NCBI GenBank assembly: GCA_963850095.1
Contig: CAWKJX010000004.1
Location: 682,001-746,000, forward strand
Direction of reading: 5' to 3'
Source: Bog-473 sp963850095
GTDB lineage: Bacteria; Actinomycetota; Acidimicrobiia; Acidimicrobiales; RAAP-2
Length of the DNA stretch: 64,000 nt
Below the pieces are notes generated by a model. That model worked only from the letters and a program-made list of their open reading frames with translations, made no database searches and was not told the origin of the DNA. The position numbers and the translations under genes are program-made. Below, in pieces: positions 25,431 to 34,799 of this stretch. Every line of letters starts with the position of its first letter. Within the stretch, counting starts at the first letter, position 1.

Positions 25431-26812
25431 GCCGCGCAGGCGGGCCGGAACGAGGTGCCCTCGAGGGCGGCCCGCAGGGAGGCCCCGTCGGTGGGCACCA
25501 CCTCGACCGGCCGGGGTAGGTCGGCCAGCGTCAGCCCGTCGAGGAAGCGCCCTTCGCTCAGGCAGGCGTCGGGCAGCAGGCAGCGGTGTCCCGACGGGAC
25601 GGCCGCCGTGGCCCGGGCCAGGTCCTCGCCCGTGAGGAGTCCGGCCACGCCGGTGTTGCCGCCGAAGAAGTCGTTGGGCACCGCCCGCACGTCCACGTCG
25701 GCGCGTCCGAGGCCGGCCACCAGGGGCCCGAGGACCAGGGCGCCGTAGGTGCCGGTCAGGACCGTGATCGGGCGCTCGTCGGTGCCGGCCGGGACGCTGG
25801 GCTGGCGCGGGGCCCGGTAGCCCTGGGCCGGCGCGGCGTCGACGGAGGCGAAGAAGCCGTGGCGCACCCCGCCGGGGCCGGCCGGGGCCGGGTGGGCGAA
25901 AGACTCGGCGAAGGCCCGGGCCATGCCGATGCCGTTCTCGTGCTGGGGATAGCCCTCGTAGTGGCGGGCCGGCGGCAGGGGCCGGCCGGCCAGCAGGTAG
26001 TACTCGTCCGCCGCGAAGACCAGGCGCCGCCCGAGGGCGCGACGGTAGAGGCCCTGCCACGTCTCGATGGAGTCGAGGACGCGCCGGGCCTCGTCCACCG
26101 TGTGCGGGCGCATGGTCGGCTCGTTGGAGTAGCGGCTGACCCCCAGCGGCACCGCGCCGACGCTGGCCAGCGACGGGAATCGGTCCAGGAGGCCGGCCAG
26201 GGTGTCCTCGAGCGCGTCGCCGTCGTTCACCCCGGGGCAGACGACGATCTGGCCGTGCACCTCAATGCCGCCGTCGAGGAGGACCTCCAGCCAGCGCAGG
26301 CTGGTGGCGCCCTTGGGGTTGCGCAGCATGTCGGCCCGCAGCTCGGGATCGGTGGTGTGGATGGAGACGAAGAGGGGCCCGAGGCGCTCGGTCAGGATGC
26401 GCTCGGCGTCGAGCTCGGTGAAGCGGGTCAGGGTGGTGAAGTTCCCGTAGAGGAAGGAGAGCCGGTAGTCGTCGTCCTTGAGGTAGAGGCTGCGCCGCAT
26501 GCCCTTGGGCAGCTGGTAGATGAAGCAGAAGGCACAGTGGTTGTCGCAGGTGCGGATGCGGTCGAACACGGCCGAGGACACCTCGACGCCGAGGGACTCC
26601 CCCGCCTCCTTGTCCACCCGCACCAGCCGTGGCAGGGGCGCGCCGGACCGCCGGACGAGCACGTTCAGGTCGCCGGCGTCGCTGAGGCGCTGGAAATCGA
26701 TGACGTCGCGCGGCTCGTGACCGTTGAGGCTCAGGAGCTCGTCCCCCACGGCCAGGCCGGCCCGGGCTGCCGGCGACGCCGCGGTGACCGAAGTCACCGT
26801 GGGAGCTGACAT
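25427..26812 (-). CDS. PDZ/radical-SAM protein of the DUF512 family
   Basis: A 461-residue protein from ATG 26812. An N-terminal PDZ-like domain (residues about 5-55, with A-A-R-A-G-L-A-V-G-D-E-L) is followed by the radical-SAM motif C-D-N-H-C-A-F-C (C-x3-C-x2-C) and a long C-terminal DUF512 region containing D-A-C-L-S-E-G-R and P-N-D-F-F-G-G-N. The iron-sulfur cluster cysteines are intact. The reaction is unknown. The family is often next to der, and the four-base overlap here agrees with a link to ribosome or RNA metabolism. Confidence 0.85.
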   Translation of the reverse strand: MSAPTVTSVTAASPAARAGLAVGDELLSLNGHEPRDVIDFQRLSDAGDLNVLVRRSGAPLPRLVRVDKEAGESLGVEVSSAVFDRIRTCDNHCAFCFIYQLPKGMRRSLYLKDDDYRLSFLYGNFTTLTRFTELDAERILTERLGPLFVSIHTTDPELRADMLRNPKGATSLRWLEVLLDGGIEVHGQIVVCPGVNDGDALEDTLAGLLDRFPSLASVGAVPLGVSRYSNEPTMRPHTVDEARRVLDSIETWQGLYRRALGRRLVFAADEYYLLAGRPLPPARHYEGYPQHENGIGMARAFAESFAHPAPAGPGGVRHGFFASVDAAPAQGYRAPRQPSVPAGTDERPITVLTGTYGALVLGPLVAGLGRADVDVRAVPNDFFGGNTGVAGLLTGEDLARATAAVPSGHRCLLPDACLSEGRFLDGLTLADLPRPVEVVPTDGASLRAALEGTSFRPACAA

Positions 26813-26845
26813 AGTGACCACAGTAGTGGCATTAACCTGGACTTT

Positions 26846-27899
26846 GTGCCCGGAGTGACCCGCGTCATGCTGGCCGAGCCCAGGGGCTTCTGCGCCGGGG
26901 TGGAGAAGGCGATCAAGGCCCTGGCCTGGATGGTGCGGGTCTTCGAGCCGCCCGTGTACTGCTACCACGAAATCGTCCACAACCGGCACGTGGTCGACCG
27001 GTTCCGCGACCAGGGCGTGATCTTCGTCGACGACGTCGCCGACGTGCCCGACGGGGCGCCTCTGATGCTGAGCGCGCACGGGTCGGCGCCGGCCGTCGTC
27101 GAGGCCGCCCGGGCCCAGGGCGGCGTGGTGGTCGACGCGGTCTGCCCGCTGGTGACCAAGGTGCACCACGAGCTCAAGGTGCGCAGCCGCAAGGGCTACA
27201 CCGTCCTGTACGTCGGCCACGCCGGCCACGAGGAGGCGGTGGGCACCATGGCCGTCGCCCCTGAGTCCGTCCGGCTGCTCGAACGCAGGGAGGACCTCGA
27301 CGCGCTGGACGACCTGAAGCGAGAAGGGCGTACCGGTGGCGCTGCTGGCGCAGACCACGCTGAGCCACGACGAGTGGCGGGGGCTCATGGAGGGGGCCCG
27401 CAGCCGGTTCCCCGACCTCTGGATGCCCAACCGCAGCGACCTCTGCTTCGCCACCACCAACCGCCAGGCCGCCCTCAAGGTGATTGCGGCCGAGTCGGAC
27501 GCCGTGGTCGTGATCGGCTCGGCCAACTCGTCCAACACGGTCGCCCTGGAGAAGGTCGCCCGCGCCGGAGGCTGTCCTCGGGTGCTGCGGGTCAACGAGG
27601 CCGAGGAGCTGCCCGACGACCTGAGCGGCACCGTCGGGGTCACGGCGGGCGCCTCGGCGCCCGAGGCCCTCGTCGAGGAGGTCATCGCCCGCCTGGCGCC
27701 CTCCGAGGGCGTCACCGAGGTGACCGTGACCACCGAGGACGAGTACTTCCCCCCGCCCCCCGAGCTGCGTGAGCTGCTGCGCGCCGTCGGGGCCACGCTG
27801 GCCCTCTTGGCCGGCCGCCCCGCCTCGGGTCGGACCGACCCGGCCGCCGAGGACCGGGCCATCTCGGCGGCGGACGTCCTCGACCTGTTGGCCTCCTGA
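26846..27899 (+). CDS. ispH: 4-hydroxy-3-methylbut-2-enyl diphosphate reductase, frame-broken
   Basis: The last enzyme of the MEP isoprenoid pathway, which makes IPP and DMAPP. The conserved G-F-C-A-G (first cluster Cys), Y-H-E-I-V-H-N, S-A-H-G and D-A-V-C-P (second Cys) are present. The later S-A-N-S-S-N-T region gives the E/T/S/N substrate contacts, and D-L-C-F-A-T-T-N-R-Q-A-A is the typical segment before the third ligand. One extra base at about 27320 (L-K then E-K-G-V-P-V-A) splits the frame, and length 1054 nt fits a single insertion. GTG 26846 start. Divergent from the radical-SAM gene. Confidence 0.9.
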
Positions 27900-27924
27900 T
27901 GGCACCAGGTGCGATGATGGTGCC

Positions 27925-28467
27925 ATGACGTTCACCCGCATGGACGAGTCGACGGCCGAGCAGTGGCAGCAGATCATGGTCGAGACGATCGAACACCAGC
28001 CCCGTGTGGCGGACAGCGTCCTCTCCATGCTGGCCTCGCTCGAGGCGATCACCGACGGCTTCGCGGTGGACCAGCTCGTCCACTCCCTGCAGACGGCCAC
28101 CCGCGCCGAGGAGGCCGGGGCGTCCGACGAGGTGGTCGTGGCCTCGCTGTGCCATGACATCGGCAAGGCCGTCTCGGTCATGAACCACCCGCACATCGCG
28201 GCCGAGATCCTCAAGCCCTACGTGAGCGCCGACGTGTACCACATGATCCACGCGCACCAGGACTTCCAGGGACGGCACTACTACGAGTACATGGGCCAGG
28301 ACCCCAACGCCCGGGACAAGTACGTGGGCGAGCCCTGGTACGACCTGGCGGCGCAGTTCGCCGACGAGTGGGACCAGACCAGCTTCGACCCGGACTACCC
28401 GACGAAGCCGCTCTCGCACTTCGAGCCCCTGGTCCGCCAGGTCTTCGGAACGCCGCGGTCGCTTTGA
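27925..28467 (+). CDS. HD-domain protein (phosphohydrolase/PhnZ-like)
   Basis: A 180-residue protein. Metal ligands of the HD superfamily are visible: the His in V-H-S-L-Q-T-A-T-R, the pair in C-H-D-I-G-K-A, and later N-H-P-H-I-A-A and H-A-H-Q-D-F-Q-G. The last pattern resembles PhnZ/MIOX-like di-iron oxygenases and their relatives as much as phosphohydrolases, so the reaction is open. It lies 25 bp after ispH and its stop overlaps the start of the next gene. Confidence 0.75.
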   Translation: MTFTRMDESTAEQWQQIMVETIEHQPRVADSVLSMLASLEAITDGFAVDQLVHSLQTATRAEEAGASDEVVVASLCHDIGKAVSVMNHPHIAAEILKPYVSADVYHMIHAHQDFQGRHYYEYMGQDPNARDKYVGEPWYDLAAQFADEWDQTSFDPDYPTKPLSHFEPLVRQVFGTPRSL

Positions 28468-29295
28468 GCGGCGGTCGCGGCGCCACGTCCGGCGCCGCCG
28501 TTTCCACCGACCCCGAGCTGGCGCGTCGCGTCATTGCCGAGTCGCGCCTGGAGTTCGACCGGCGCTACCCGGACCTGAAGCTGGCGCCGGTCGTGGGTCT
28601 CATTTGCGCCTACGAGGAGGAAGCCAACCTCGGCGCCGTCCTCGAGAAGATGCCCACCGAGGCCTGCGGCCTGGCCGTGACGACGCTGGTGGTGGTCGAC
28701 GGCGGCCGCGACCGGACCGACCAGGTCGCCTACGGCGCAGGGGTGCCCACCTTCGTGCTCACCGAGAACCTCGGGCACGGCTACGCGCTGCGGGTGGGCT
28801 ACTCGTTGTGCATAGAGCTGGGGGCGCAGTACTGCGTCACCCTCGACGCCGACGGACAGAACGACCCGGCGGAGATCCCGTCCATGCTCGCAGCCGCTGG
28901 TCGACGACGAGGCCGACTTCGTCGTGGCCTCCCGGGTGCTGGGCCGGGATACGACGAGCGACCGCTTCCGCAAGACCGGGGTGCGCGTGTTCTCGTGGAT
29001 CATGAGCGTCATGGGCCACACCAGGCTGACGGACACGTCCAACGGTTATCGGGCCCTGCGGGTGAGCATGCTCGACGACGTGGCGCACCGCCTGGTGCAG
29101 CCGCAGTACCAGACGGCGGAGCTCCTCATCATCGCCATGAAACGGGGCTGGCGCGTGACCGAGCGGCCGACGCTGTGGCTGCCGCGGGCCTCGGGGACGA
29201 CCAAGAAGGGCAAGAACTGGCTCTTCGGCTTTCGCTACGCCCGGGTGGTCACGGAGACCTGGTGGAAGGTGCGCAAGGAGCCCCGGCACTCCTGA
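28464..29295 (+). CDS. Family 2 glycosyltransferase, frame-broken
   Basis: Probably starts at TTG 28464, overlapping the HD gene stop (TTGA). The N-terminal nucleotide-sugar fold has P-V-V-G-L-I-C-A-Y-E-E-E-A, then V-V-V-D-G-G and the D-x-D-like T-L-D-A-D-G-Q-N-D. One extra base at about 28890 joins the part F-V-V-A-S-R-V-L-G-R and D-T-S-N-G-Y-R-A-L-R, similar to dolichol/undecaprenyl-phosphate sugar transferases. The sequence has no C-terminal membrane helices, so the protein is probably soluble or peripheral. About 276 residues. Confidence 0.8.
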
Positions 29296-29330
29296 ACGGC
29301 GCCGAATAGGCGAACCGGGTCGCCAGGCCC

Positions 29331-30074
29331 TCAGTAGCGCCCGGTGGCCGCCCGGGCCTGGTCGTAGACGGCCTGGAGCCGGGTCGCCAGTTCCTCGGTG
29401 GCGGCGTGCACGGCCGAGCGGGACACCCGCCCGCCCCCGGTCCGGGGCGGTGCCGGCATGGCGGGGCCGATGACCACGTGGATCGTGTACGGCTTGGGAA
29501 TGGTGCTGCCCTTGGGCATGGCCAGGTCGGACCCGCCGATGCCGATGGGGACGATCGGCGCCCCGGTGCGCGCGGCCAGGAAGGCGGCGCCCTCCATGAG
29601 GTCCTCGATCACGGGGCCGGCCCGCCGGGTGCCCTCCGGGAAGAGCACGAGGGCCTGGCCCCGCCGCAGGACCTCCTCGGCCCGCTGCAGGGCCTCCCGG
29701 TCGGCCGACTCCCGGTGGACGGGGAAGGCGCCGACCGACAGCAGCAGCCGGCCCAGCCACTTGTTCTTCCACATTTCGTCCTTGGTCATGAAGAAGAGCT
29801 TGCGGGAGGTGCAGAAGGCGGTGAAGCCGAAGTCGGCGAAGGAGCGGTGCACCGGCGCCAGGATGACCGGGCCGGTGGCCGGGATGTGCTCTTTGCCGAC
29901 GACCTTGGGGCGGAACCAGGGCCCGAGGACGGACGCGAAGATGACGCGTTCGGTGCGGTAGAGCGCGGTCCGTCGCGGATCGACCTCGAAGACCTGGTGG
30001 CGACCCGGTGCGACGCCCGGGGTCGGCGTCTCGTCCTCGGCCCCGGGACCCGGGCCCGTTCCGCTCAAAGCCAC
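29331..30074 (-). CDS. plsC: 1-acyl-sn-glycerol-3-phosphate acyltransferase (PlsC-like)
   Basis: A 247-residue protein. The acyltransferase block I motif H-R-S-F-A-D (H-x4-D) and block III F-P-E-G-T-R are intact. A basic patch and a hydrophobic segment (A-L-Y-R-T-E-R-V-I-F-A) precede them. Catalyses acylation of lysophosphatidic acid in phospholipid synthesis, or another lysophospholipid. The start overlaps the end of the aroA-cmk gene by 10 bp, an arrangement (cmk then plsC) common in actinobacteria. Confidence 0.85.
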   Translation of the reverse strand: MALSGTGPGPGAEDETPTPGVAPGRHQVFEVDPRRTALYRTERVIFASVLGPWFRPKVVGKEHIPATGPVILAPVHRSFADFGFTAFCTSRKLFFMTKDEMWKNKWLGRLLLSVGAFPVHRESADREALQRAEEVLRRGQALVLFPEGTRRAGPVIEDLMEGAAFLAARTGAPIVPIGIGGSDLAMPKGSTIPKPYTIHVVIGPAMPAPPRTGGGRVSRSAVHAATEELATRLQAVYDQARAATGRY

Positions 30075-31981
30075 GACAGCACCTCCTCCACCACATCATC
30101 GACGCTGCGGTCGGTCGTATCGAGCAGGTGGGCGTCCTCGGCCTCACGCAGTGGCGACACGTCACGGGTCGAGTCGATGCGGTCCCGGCGGGCGACGCCC
30201 TCGGGCGCCTCGTCGTGGCGCCGCCGGGCCCGTTCCTCGGGTGACGCGGTGAGGTACACCTTGAGCTCGGCCTGCGGGAAGACCACCGAGCCGATGTCGC
30301 GCCCCTCGACCACTCCCCCGCCATGGGCTTGCGCCCAGGCCCGCTGGCGCCGGACCAGGCTGCGACGCACCTCGGGGTTGGCGGCGACGACCGAGACGGC
30401 CCGGCCGACCTCGGGCGACCGGATCACGTGCGTCACGTCGAGGCCGTCGATGGTCACGCGGCGGCCGAGGTCGATGGTGGACATGTCGGCCAGCGCGGCC
30501 ACCGCGGCGGCGTCGTCGGGCGCCACGCCGCGCTCGAGGGCCAGCGCCGTCACGGCCCGGTACATGGCGCCGGTGTCGAGGCGGTCGAGGCCGAGTCGCC
30601 GGGCCACCGCGGTCGAGACGGTGGACTTGCCCGCCCCGGCGGGGCCGTCGATGGCCACCACGAGCGGGCGCGGGGCCGACGTCCCCGTGGCCACGGACCC
30701 GAGGTCGTCGGCGAAGCGGGGGTAGCTCGTCTCGACGGCCCCGAAGCCGGTGATGAGGCTGCGCTCACCCGGCGCGGCGGCCAGGCCGGCCACCGCGGCG
30801 GCCATGGCCATGCGGTGGTCGCCCCGGCTGTCGAAGCGCGCGCCGCGCAGCGGGCCCCCCACCCCCGTGATGGCGAGGGTGTCCCCCTCGACGTGGGCCC
30901 GGGCGCCGAACGCCGTCACCATGTCGGCCACCGCGGCCAGGCGGTCGACCTCCTTGACGCGCAGTTCGCCGACGTCGAGGAAGACGGTCGTGCCCGTGGC
31001 CACGGCGGCGGCCACGGCCAGGGCCGGGACCTCGTCGAGGGAGGGGATTTCGCTCGCCGGCACCTCGGTCCCGTGCAGGGGCCACGAGGCGGCGTGGATG
31101 GTGGCCGTGCCCGGGCCGCCGGGCTCGACGGTCACCCGCGCCCCCATGCGCTGCAGGACCGAGACGAAGCCCAGGCGGGCCGGCCCGTGGTAGACGTCCG
31201 CCACGTCGAGGTCGCTGTCGGCCGCGGTGCAGCCCGCCACCACGAAGAAGGCCGCCGCGGAGGGATCGCCGGGCACGGTCCGCTCGACGGGCGCCAGGGC
31301 CGAGGCACGCACGGTGACGATCCGCCCCTCGCCCCACGGCTCGACGGTGAGGTCGGCGCCCGCCTCGGCCAGCATCTCCTCGGTGTGCGTGCGCGTCGTC
31401 ACGGCCTCGCGCACGACGGTGGTCCCGCTTGCCGAGAGCCCGGCCAGGAGGATGGCCGACTTCACCTGCGCACTCGCCACCTTGGACGTCCAGTCGATGC
31501 CGCGCAGGGCGCCGCCGGCCACGCGCACGGGGGGCAGGCAGCGCTCGCCCCGGCCACTCAGCTCGGCGCCCATGAGGCCGAGCGGCTCGGCCACCCGGTC
31601 CATGGGGCGCGAGGAGAGGGAGGCGTCGCCCACCAGTTCGCTCACCCAGGGCAACCCGGCCACCAGGCCGCATAGCAAGCGCATGGAGGTGCCGGAATTG
31701 CCGCAGTCGAGCGGCTCCGCCGGGGCGTGGAGGCGGGAGCGGCCGCCGTGCAGCCGGACCGTCCCGTCACGGTCGCGCTCGACCCGGACACCCATCGCCT
31801 CGACCGCGGCCAGGGTGGCGGCGACGTCGGCGCCGTCGGAGAGGCCGTGGACGACGGAGGTCCCCTCGGCCAGGGCGCCGAGGAGCACGGCCCGGTGCGA
31901 AATGGACTTCTCTCCGGGCGTGCGCACGGTGCCCCGGCAGGGCACCCCCCCGTCGACGACCAAAATGCCCGGGGCCGTCAT
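30065..31981 (-). CDS. aroA-cmk: AroA-Cmk fusion: EPSP synthase and cytidylate kinase
   Basis: One 638-residue open frame. Residues 1-430 are 5-enolpyruvylshikimate-3-phosphate synthase: E-K-S-I-S-H-R, G-N-S-G-T-S-M-R and D-H-R-M-A-M are the family signatures. From about 434 follows cytidylate kinase with Walker A G-P-A-G-A-G-K-S-T (Lys452), D-T-G-A-M-Y-R and E-G-R-D-I-G-S. Both halves look complete and catalytic, so the enzyme should make EPSP for aromatic amino acids and phosphorylate CMP/dCMP. I know the same order of fusion as a bifunctional enzyme in some betaproteobacteria. The start overlaps the tyrA stop (ATGA). Confidence 0.92.
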   Translation of the reverse strand: MTAPGILVVDGGVPCRGTVRTPGEKSISHRAVLLGALAEGTSVVHGLSDGADVAATLAAVEAMGVRVERDRDGTVRLHGGRSRLHAPAEPLDCGNSGTSMRLLCGLVAGLPWVSELVGDASLSSRPMDRVAEPLGLMGAELSGRGERCLPPVRVAGGALRGIDWTSKVASAQVKSAILLAGLSASGTTVVREAVTTRTHTEEMLAEAGADLTVEPWGEGRIVTVRASALAPVERTVPGDPSAAAFFVVAGCTAADSDLDVADVYHGPARLGFVSVLQRMGARVTVEPGGPGTATIHAASWPLHGTEVPASEIPSLDEVPALAVAAAVATGTTVFLDVGELRVKEVDRLAAVADMVTAFGARAHVEGDTLAITGVGGPLRGARFDSRGDHRMAMAAAVAGLAAAPGERSLITGFGAVETSYPRFADDLGSVATGTSAPRPLVVAIDGPAGAGKSTVSTAVARRLGLDRLDTGAMYRAVTALALERGVAPDDAAAVAALADMSTIDLGRRVTIDGLDVTHVIRSPEVGRAVSVVAANPEVRRSLVRRQRAWAQAHGGGVVEGRDIGSVVFPQAELKVYLTASPEERARRRHDEAPEGVARRDRIDSTRDVSPLREAEDAHLLDTTDRSVDDVVEEVLSWL

Positions 31982-33072
31982 GCCAGCTGCTCGGCCCGGC
32001 AGCGGTACCCGTGCGCCTCGACCGCTTCGGCCAGGGCGGCGGCGTCCCCGGTGTCGACCACCAGGATGAGCACGCCGCGCGGGCCCTCGGCCGAGTGCGC
32101 GATCTCGATGTCGTAAATGCCGATCCCGGCGTCGGCGGCCAGGGACGTGATCTCGGCCAGGACGCCGGCCCGGTCCGGGACGGGGATGCGGAGCTCGGTG
32201 AGATCGTCGGGCCGGACCACGCGGGCGGGCAGGTTGCGCCTGGCCGCGCTGGCCGACTGCAGCACGTCGAGCAGCGCACCCCGGTCGCGCGCGGCGACGC
32301 GCGCCCGCATGGCTCGCAGGTCCTCGACGAGGGCGTCGAGGGCGCCCACGATGGCGCCGGCGTTCTCCGCGCAGATGTCGGGCCAAATGCCCGGATGCCC
32401 GGCCGCCACCCGTGTCATGTCGCGGAACCCCCCGGCGGCCAGCCGGAGCAGCGCGCCGTCCTGCTCGGCCCCGGCCGAGGCCTCGTTCATGAGGGTGGCA
32501 GCCACCAGGTGCGGGACGTGTGACACCACGGCGACCAGGCGGTCGTGGTCGGCCGCGGACAGGACGAGGACATCGGCGCCCAGGCTCATCACGACGGACT
32601 TGAGCCGGTCGAAGGACACCAGGTCGGTGGCGGCGGTCGGAGTCAGCACCCACACCGCACCCTCGAAGAGGTCGGGGTCGGCGCCGTGCAGCCCGGTCTG
32701 CTCGGACCCGGCCATGGGGTGCCCGCCGATGAAGCGCGGGTCGTCCGCCGCCTCGACGATCGCCGTCTTGACGCCGCTCACGTCCGTCACCACCACGTCG
32801 GCGCGGCGCCCCTCGGCGGAGAGGACGCGGCGGACCACCTCGGGCACCGACGTGGCCGGGGTGGCGACGAACACCACCTCGGCCCCCGGGTCGTCCCCCA
32901 GCGCGTCGACCACCTGGCCGGCCAGCGCCTGGCGCGCCCGGTCCTCGTCGGCGTCGAGCCCCGACACGTGCCAGCCCCGGCGGCGCAGCGCCAGGGCGAT
33001 CGATCCCCCGATCAGCCCGGTCCCGACCACGAGCGCCCGGCGGCGCGCCGGGGCGTCAGTCGGGGAGGTCAT
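31978..33072 (-). CDS. tyrA: Prephenate dehydrogenase with ACT domain
   Basis: A 364-residue protein. N-terminal NAD-binding G-T-G-L-I-G-G-S, then D-V-S-G-V-K and G-G-H-P-M-A-G-S-E-Q-T-G, the conserved prephenate-binding segment. A helical dimer domain follows, and an ACT domain from about 285 (I-P-V-P-D-R-A-G-V-L-A-E-I), which usually mediates feedback by tyrosine. The protein acts in tyrosine synthesis from the chorismate made by its neighbours. Overlaps aroH by 17 bp upstream and aroA-cmk by 4 bp downstream. Confidence 0.93.
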   Translation of the reverse strand: MTSPTDAPARRRALVVGTGLIGGSIALALRRRGWHVSGLDADEDRARQALAGQVVDALGDDPGAEVVFVATPATSVPEVVRRVLSAEGRRADVVVTDVSGVKTAIVEAADDPRFIGGHPMAGSEQTGLHGADPDLFEGAVWVLTPTAATDLVSFDRLKSVVMSLGADVLVLSAADHDRLVAVVSHVPHLVAATLMNEASAGAEQDGALLRLAAGGFRDMTRVAAGHPGIWPDICAENAGAIVGALDALVEDLRAMRARVAARDRGALLDVLQSASAARRNLPARVVRPDDLTELRIPVPDRAGVLAEITSLAADAGIGIYDIEIAHSAEGPRGVLILVVDTGDAAALAEAVEAHGYRCRAEQLA

Positions 33073-33430
33073 CGCGGAGCCCTTGGGCCCCGTGCAGGTA
33101 GACGTGGTGCATTTCGTCGCGGGACCTGATGGTGTGGACGTGGAGCAGCACCCGGATGCACAGCGGCATGGAGCCAGGCACGGCGATCTCGGCCGCGCAG
33201 AGCAGCGGGACCGCCCCGAACCCGATTTCGCGGATGGCGGTGGCCGGGAAGATGCTGGTGACGTCCGCCGTGGCGGTGAAGAGCACGCTGACGATGTCGT
33301 CCTCGGCCAGGTCGTTGCGCGCCATCAGCTCGCGCATCAGTTCCTGCGAGCGCTCCGTGACCTGGGCCACCGAGTCCACGTCGACCGTCGTCGCGCCGCG
33401 CAGACCCCTGACCATGAGAGCGGCTGCCAT
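33056..33430 (-). CDS. aroH: AroH-type chorismate mutase
   Basis: A 124-residue monofunctional chorismate mutase of the trimeric Bacillus type: V-R-G-L-R-G-A-T-T at the N-terminus, V-L-F-T-A-T-A-D-V-T-S-I-F-P-A in the middle, and L-C-I-R-V-L near the C-terminus, all matching the family. Produces prephenate for the adjacent prephenate dehydrogenase, in line with their overlapping frames. Confidence 0.9.
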   Translation of the reverse strand: MAAALMVRGLRGATTVDVDSVAQVTERSQELMRELMARNDLAEDDIVSVLFTATADVTSIFPATAIREIGFGAVPLLCAAEIAVPGSMPLCIRVLLHVHTIRSRDEMHHVYLHGAQGLRDDLPD

Positions 33431-33480
33431 GGCGGGTCATGCTACCGGGATCCGATCGGAGCCCCTGGACCCGCTCCGGT

Positions 33481-34197
33481 TCAGGAAGGCCCGGCCGCCG
33501 CCGCCAGCGAGCGCACCTCGGCGGTGCTCAGGAGGCGCCACGCGCCCGGTTTGAGGGTGGTGTCGCGCAACGGGCCGATGCGGGTGCGCACGAGCCGGCG
33601 CACCGGATGCCCGACGGCCTCGCACATGCGGCGGACCTGCCGGTTGCGGCCCTCGTGGATGACGAGACGCAGTACCCCGGGGGCCAGGACGCCCACCTCG
33701 GCCGGCGCGGTGACGCCGTCGTCGAGCGCCACCCCCTGGCGCAGCGTGCGCAACGCCCCGGCCGTCGGCGTGCCGCCCGCCACCTCGGCCACGTACTCCT
33801 TGGCCACGCCGTGCGAGGGATGGGTCAGCAGCTGGGAGAGCGCACCGTCGTTGGTCAGGATGAGGAGGCCCTCGGTGTGGCGGTCGAGGCGGCCGACGGG
33901 GAACACCCGGGGCTCCTCGGGGACAAGCGACAACACGGTGGCCCGCCCCTGGGGGTCGTCGGCCGTGGTGATGACGTCGTCGGGCTTGTTCAACAGGTAG
34001 TAGACGAGATCGGCCGCCGTGGGCACCAGCACCCCGTCCACCTCGACCCGGACGGCCGAGGGGTCGACGCGCCGGCCCAGCGGGGCCACCTCCCCGTCGA
34101 CCGTGACGCGTCCGGCCGCGATCAGTTCCTCGCAGGCCCGACGCGATCCCAGGCCCGCCCGGGACAGGACCTTCTGGAGACGCTCGCCGTCCCCCTC
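33481..34197 (-). CDS. rluB: 23S rRNA pseudouridine synthase RluB-like (start unresolved)
   Basis: The frame contains an S4 RNA-binding domain (E-R-L-Q-K-V-L-S-R-A-G-L-G-S-R-R-A-C-E) followed by the pseudouridine-synthase catalytic segment V-G-R-L-D-R-H-T-E-G-L-L-I-L-T-N-D-G, in which the Asp is the nucleophile, and a C-terminal G-R-N-R-Q-V-R-R-M. The ORF has no ATG, GTG or TTG in frame before the S4 domain: the first GTG (34089) would delete most of it. An indel or a non-standard start near 34190 is likely. It overlaps the end of scpB. Confidence 0.85.
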   Translation of the reverse strand, partial: EGDGERLQKVLSRAGLGSRRACEELIAAGRVTVDGEVAPLGRRVDPSAVRVEVDGVLVPTAADLVYYLLNKPDDVITTADDPQGRATVLSLVPEEPRVFPVGRLDRHTEGLLILTNDGALSQLLTHPSHGVAKEYVAEVAGGTPTAGALRTLRQGVALDDGVTAPAEVGVLAPGVLRLVIHEGRNRQVRRMCEAVGHPVRRLVRTRIGPLRDTTLKPGAWRLLSTAEVRSLAAAAGPS

Positions 34198-34796
34198 AGG
34201 TGTCGTCGGGGGCCGCCTCGACGCCGAGCCCGAGTGCCGATTGCAGGTCGCGCTCGAGGTCGCCCGCCACCTCGGGTCCGGGGAGGAAGTCCTCCACCGC
34301 GGGGAGCTGCTCGAGCGAGTCGAGGCCGAGACGCTCCAGGAAGAGGTCGGTCGTGCCGAACAGCGCCGGCTGGCCCGGTCCCTCGGCGTGCCCCACGACC
34401 GCGATGTAGCCCGCGCTGCTCCAGCAGGCGGGTCACGCCGTCGACGTTGACGCCGCGCAGGGCGGAGATCTGGCCCCGCGACACGGGCTGGCGGTAGGCC
34501 ACGATGGCCAGGGTCTCGAGGGCGGCCGTCGAGAGGCGGTGCGACACCTCGCGGTTGGCGAAGCGTTCCACGTAGGGCGCGAGGTCCGGGTGCGTCTGCA
34601 GGCGGGCCCCGCCGGCGATGCGGGCCACGACGAAGCCACGGCCCTCGCGCTCGTAGGAGTCGGCCAGGCCGGCCAGCGCCTCCTCGACCCGCTCGACCGG
34701 CTCCTCGACCAGCTCGGCCAGCAGCTGGGGGACCAGGGGCTCCACCGCCACCAGCAAAATGGCCTCGATCGTCCGCTTCAGCTCAGCGTCGTCCAT
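34196..34796 (-). CDS. scpB: Segregation and condensation protein B, frame-broken
   Basis: N-terminal winged-helix part, L-K-R-T-I-E-A-I-L-L-V, then T-A-A-L-E-T-L-A-I-V-A-Y-R-Q-P, the ScpB signature, and G-V-N-V-D-G-V. One extra G in the GGG run near 34408 shifts the frame before Y-I-A-V-V-G-H-A and F-G-T-T-D-L-F-L-E-R. The total of 601 nt fits a single insertion. ScpB dimers bind ScpA to form the condensin-like SMC complex. It follows scpA by 3 bp. Confidence 0.9.
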
Positions 34797-34799
34797 GCC

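Noticed and set aside
28837..30324. Long minus-strand frame opposite the glycosyltransferase and plsC
   Set aside because: High-GC shadow frame rich in Arg/Pro/Gly. The glycosyltransferase and plsC frames carry clear family motifs.
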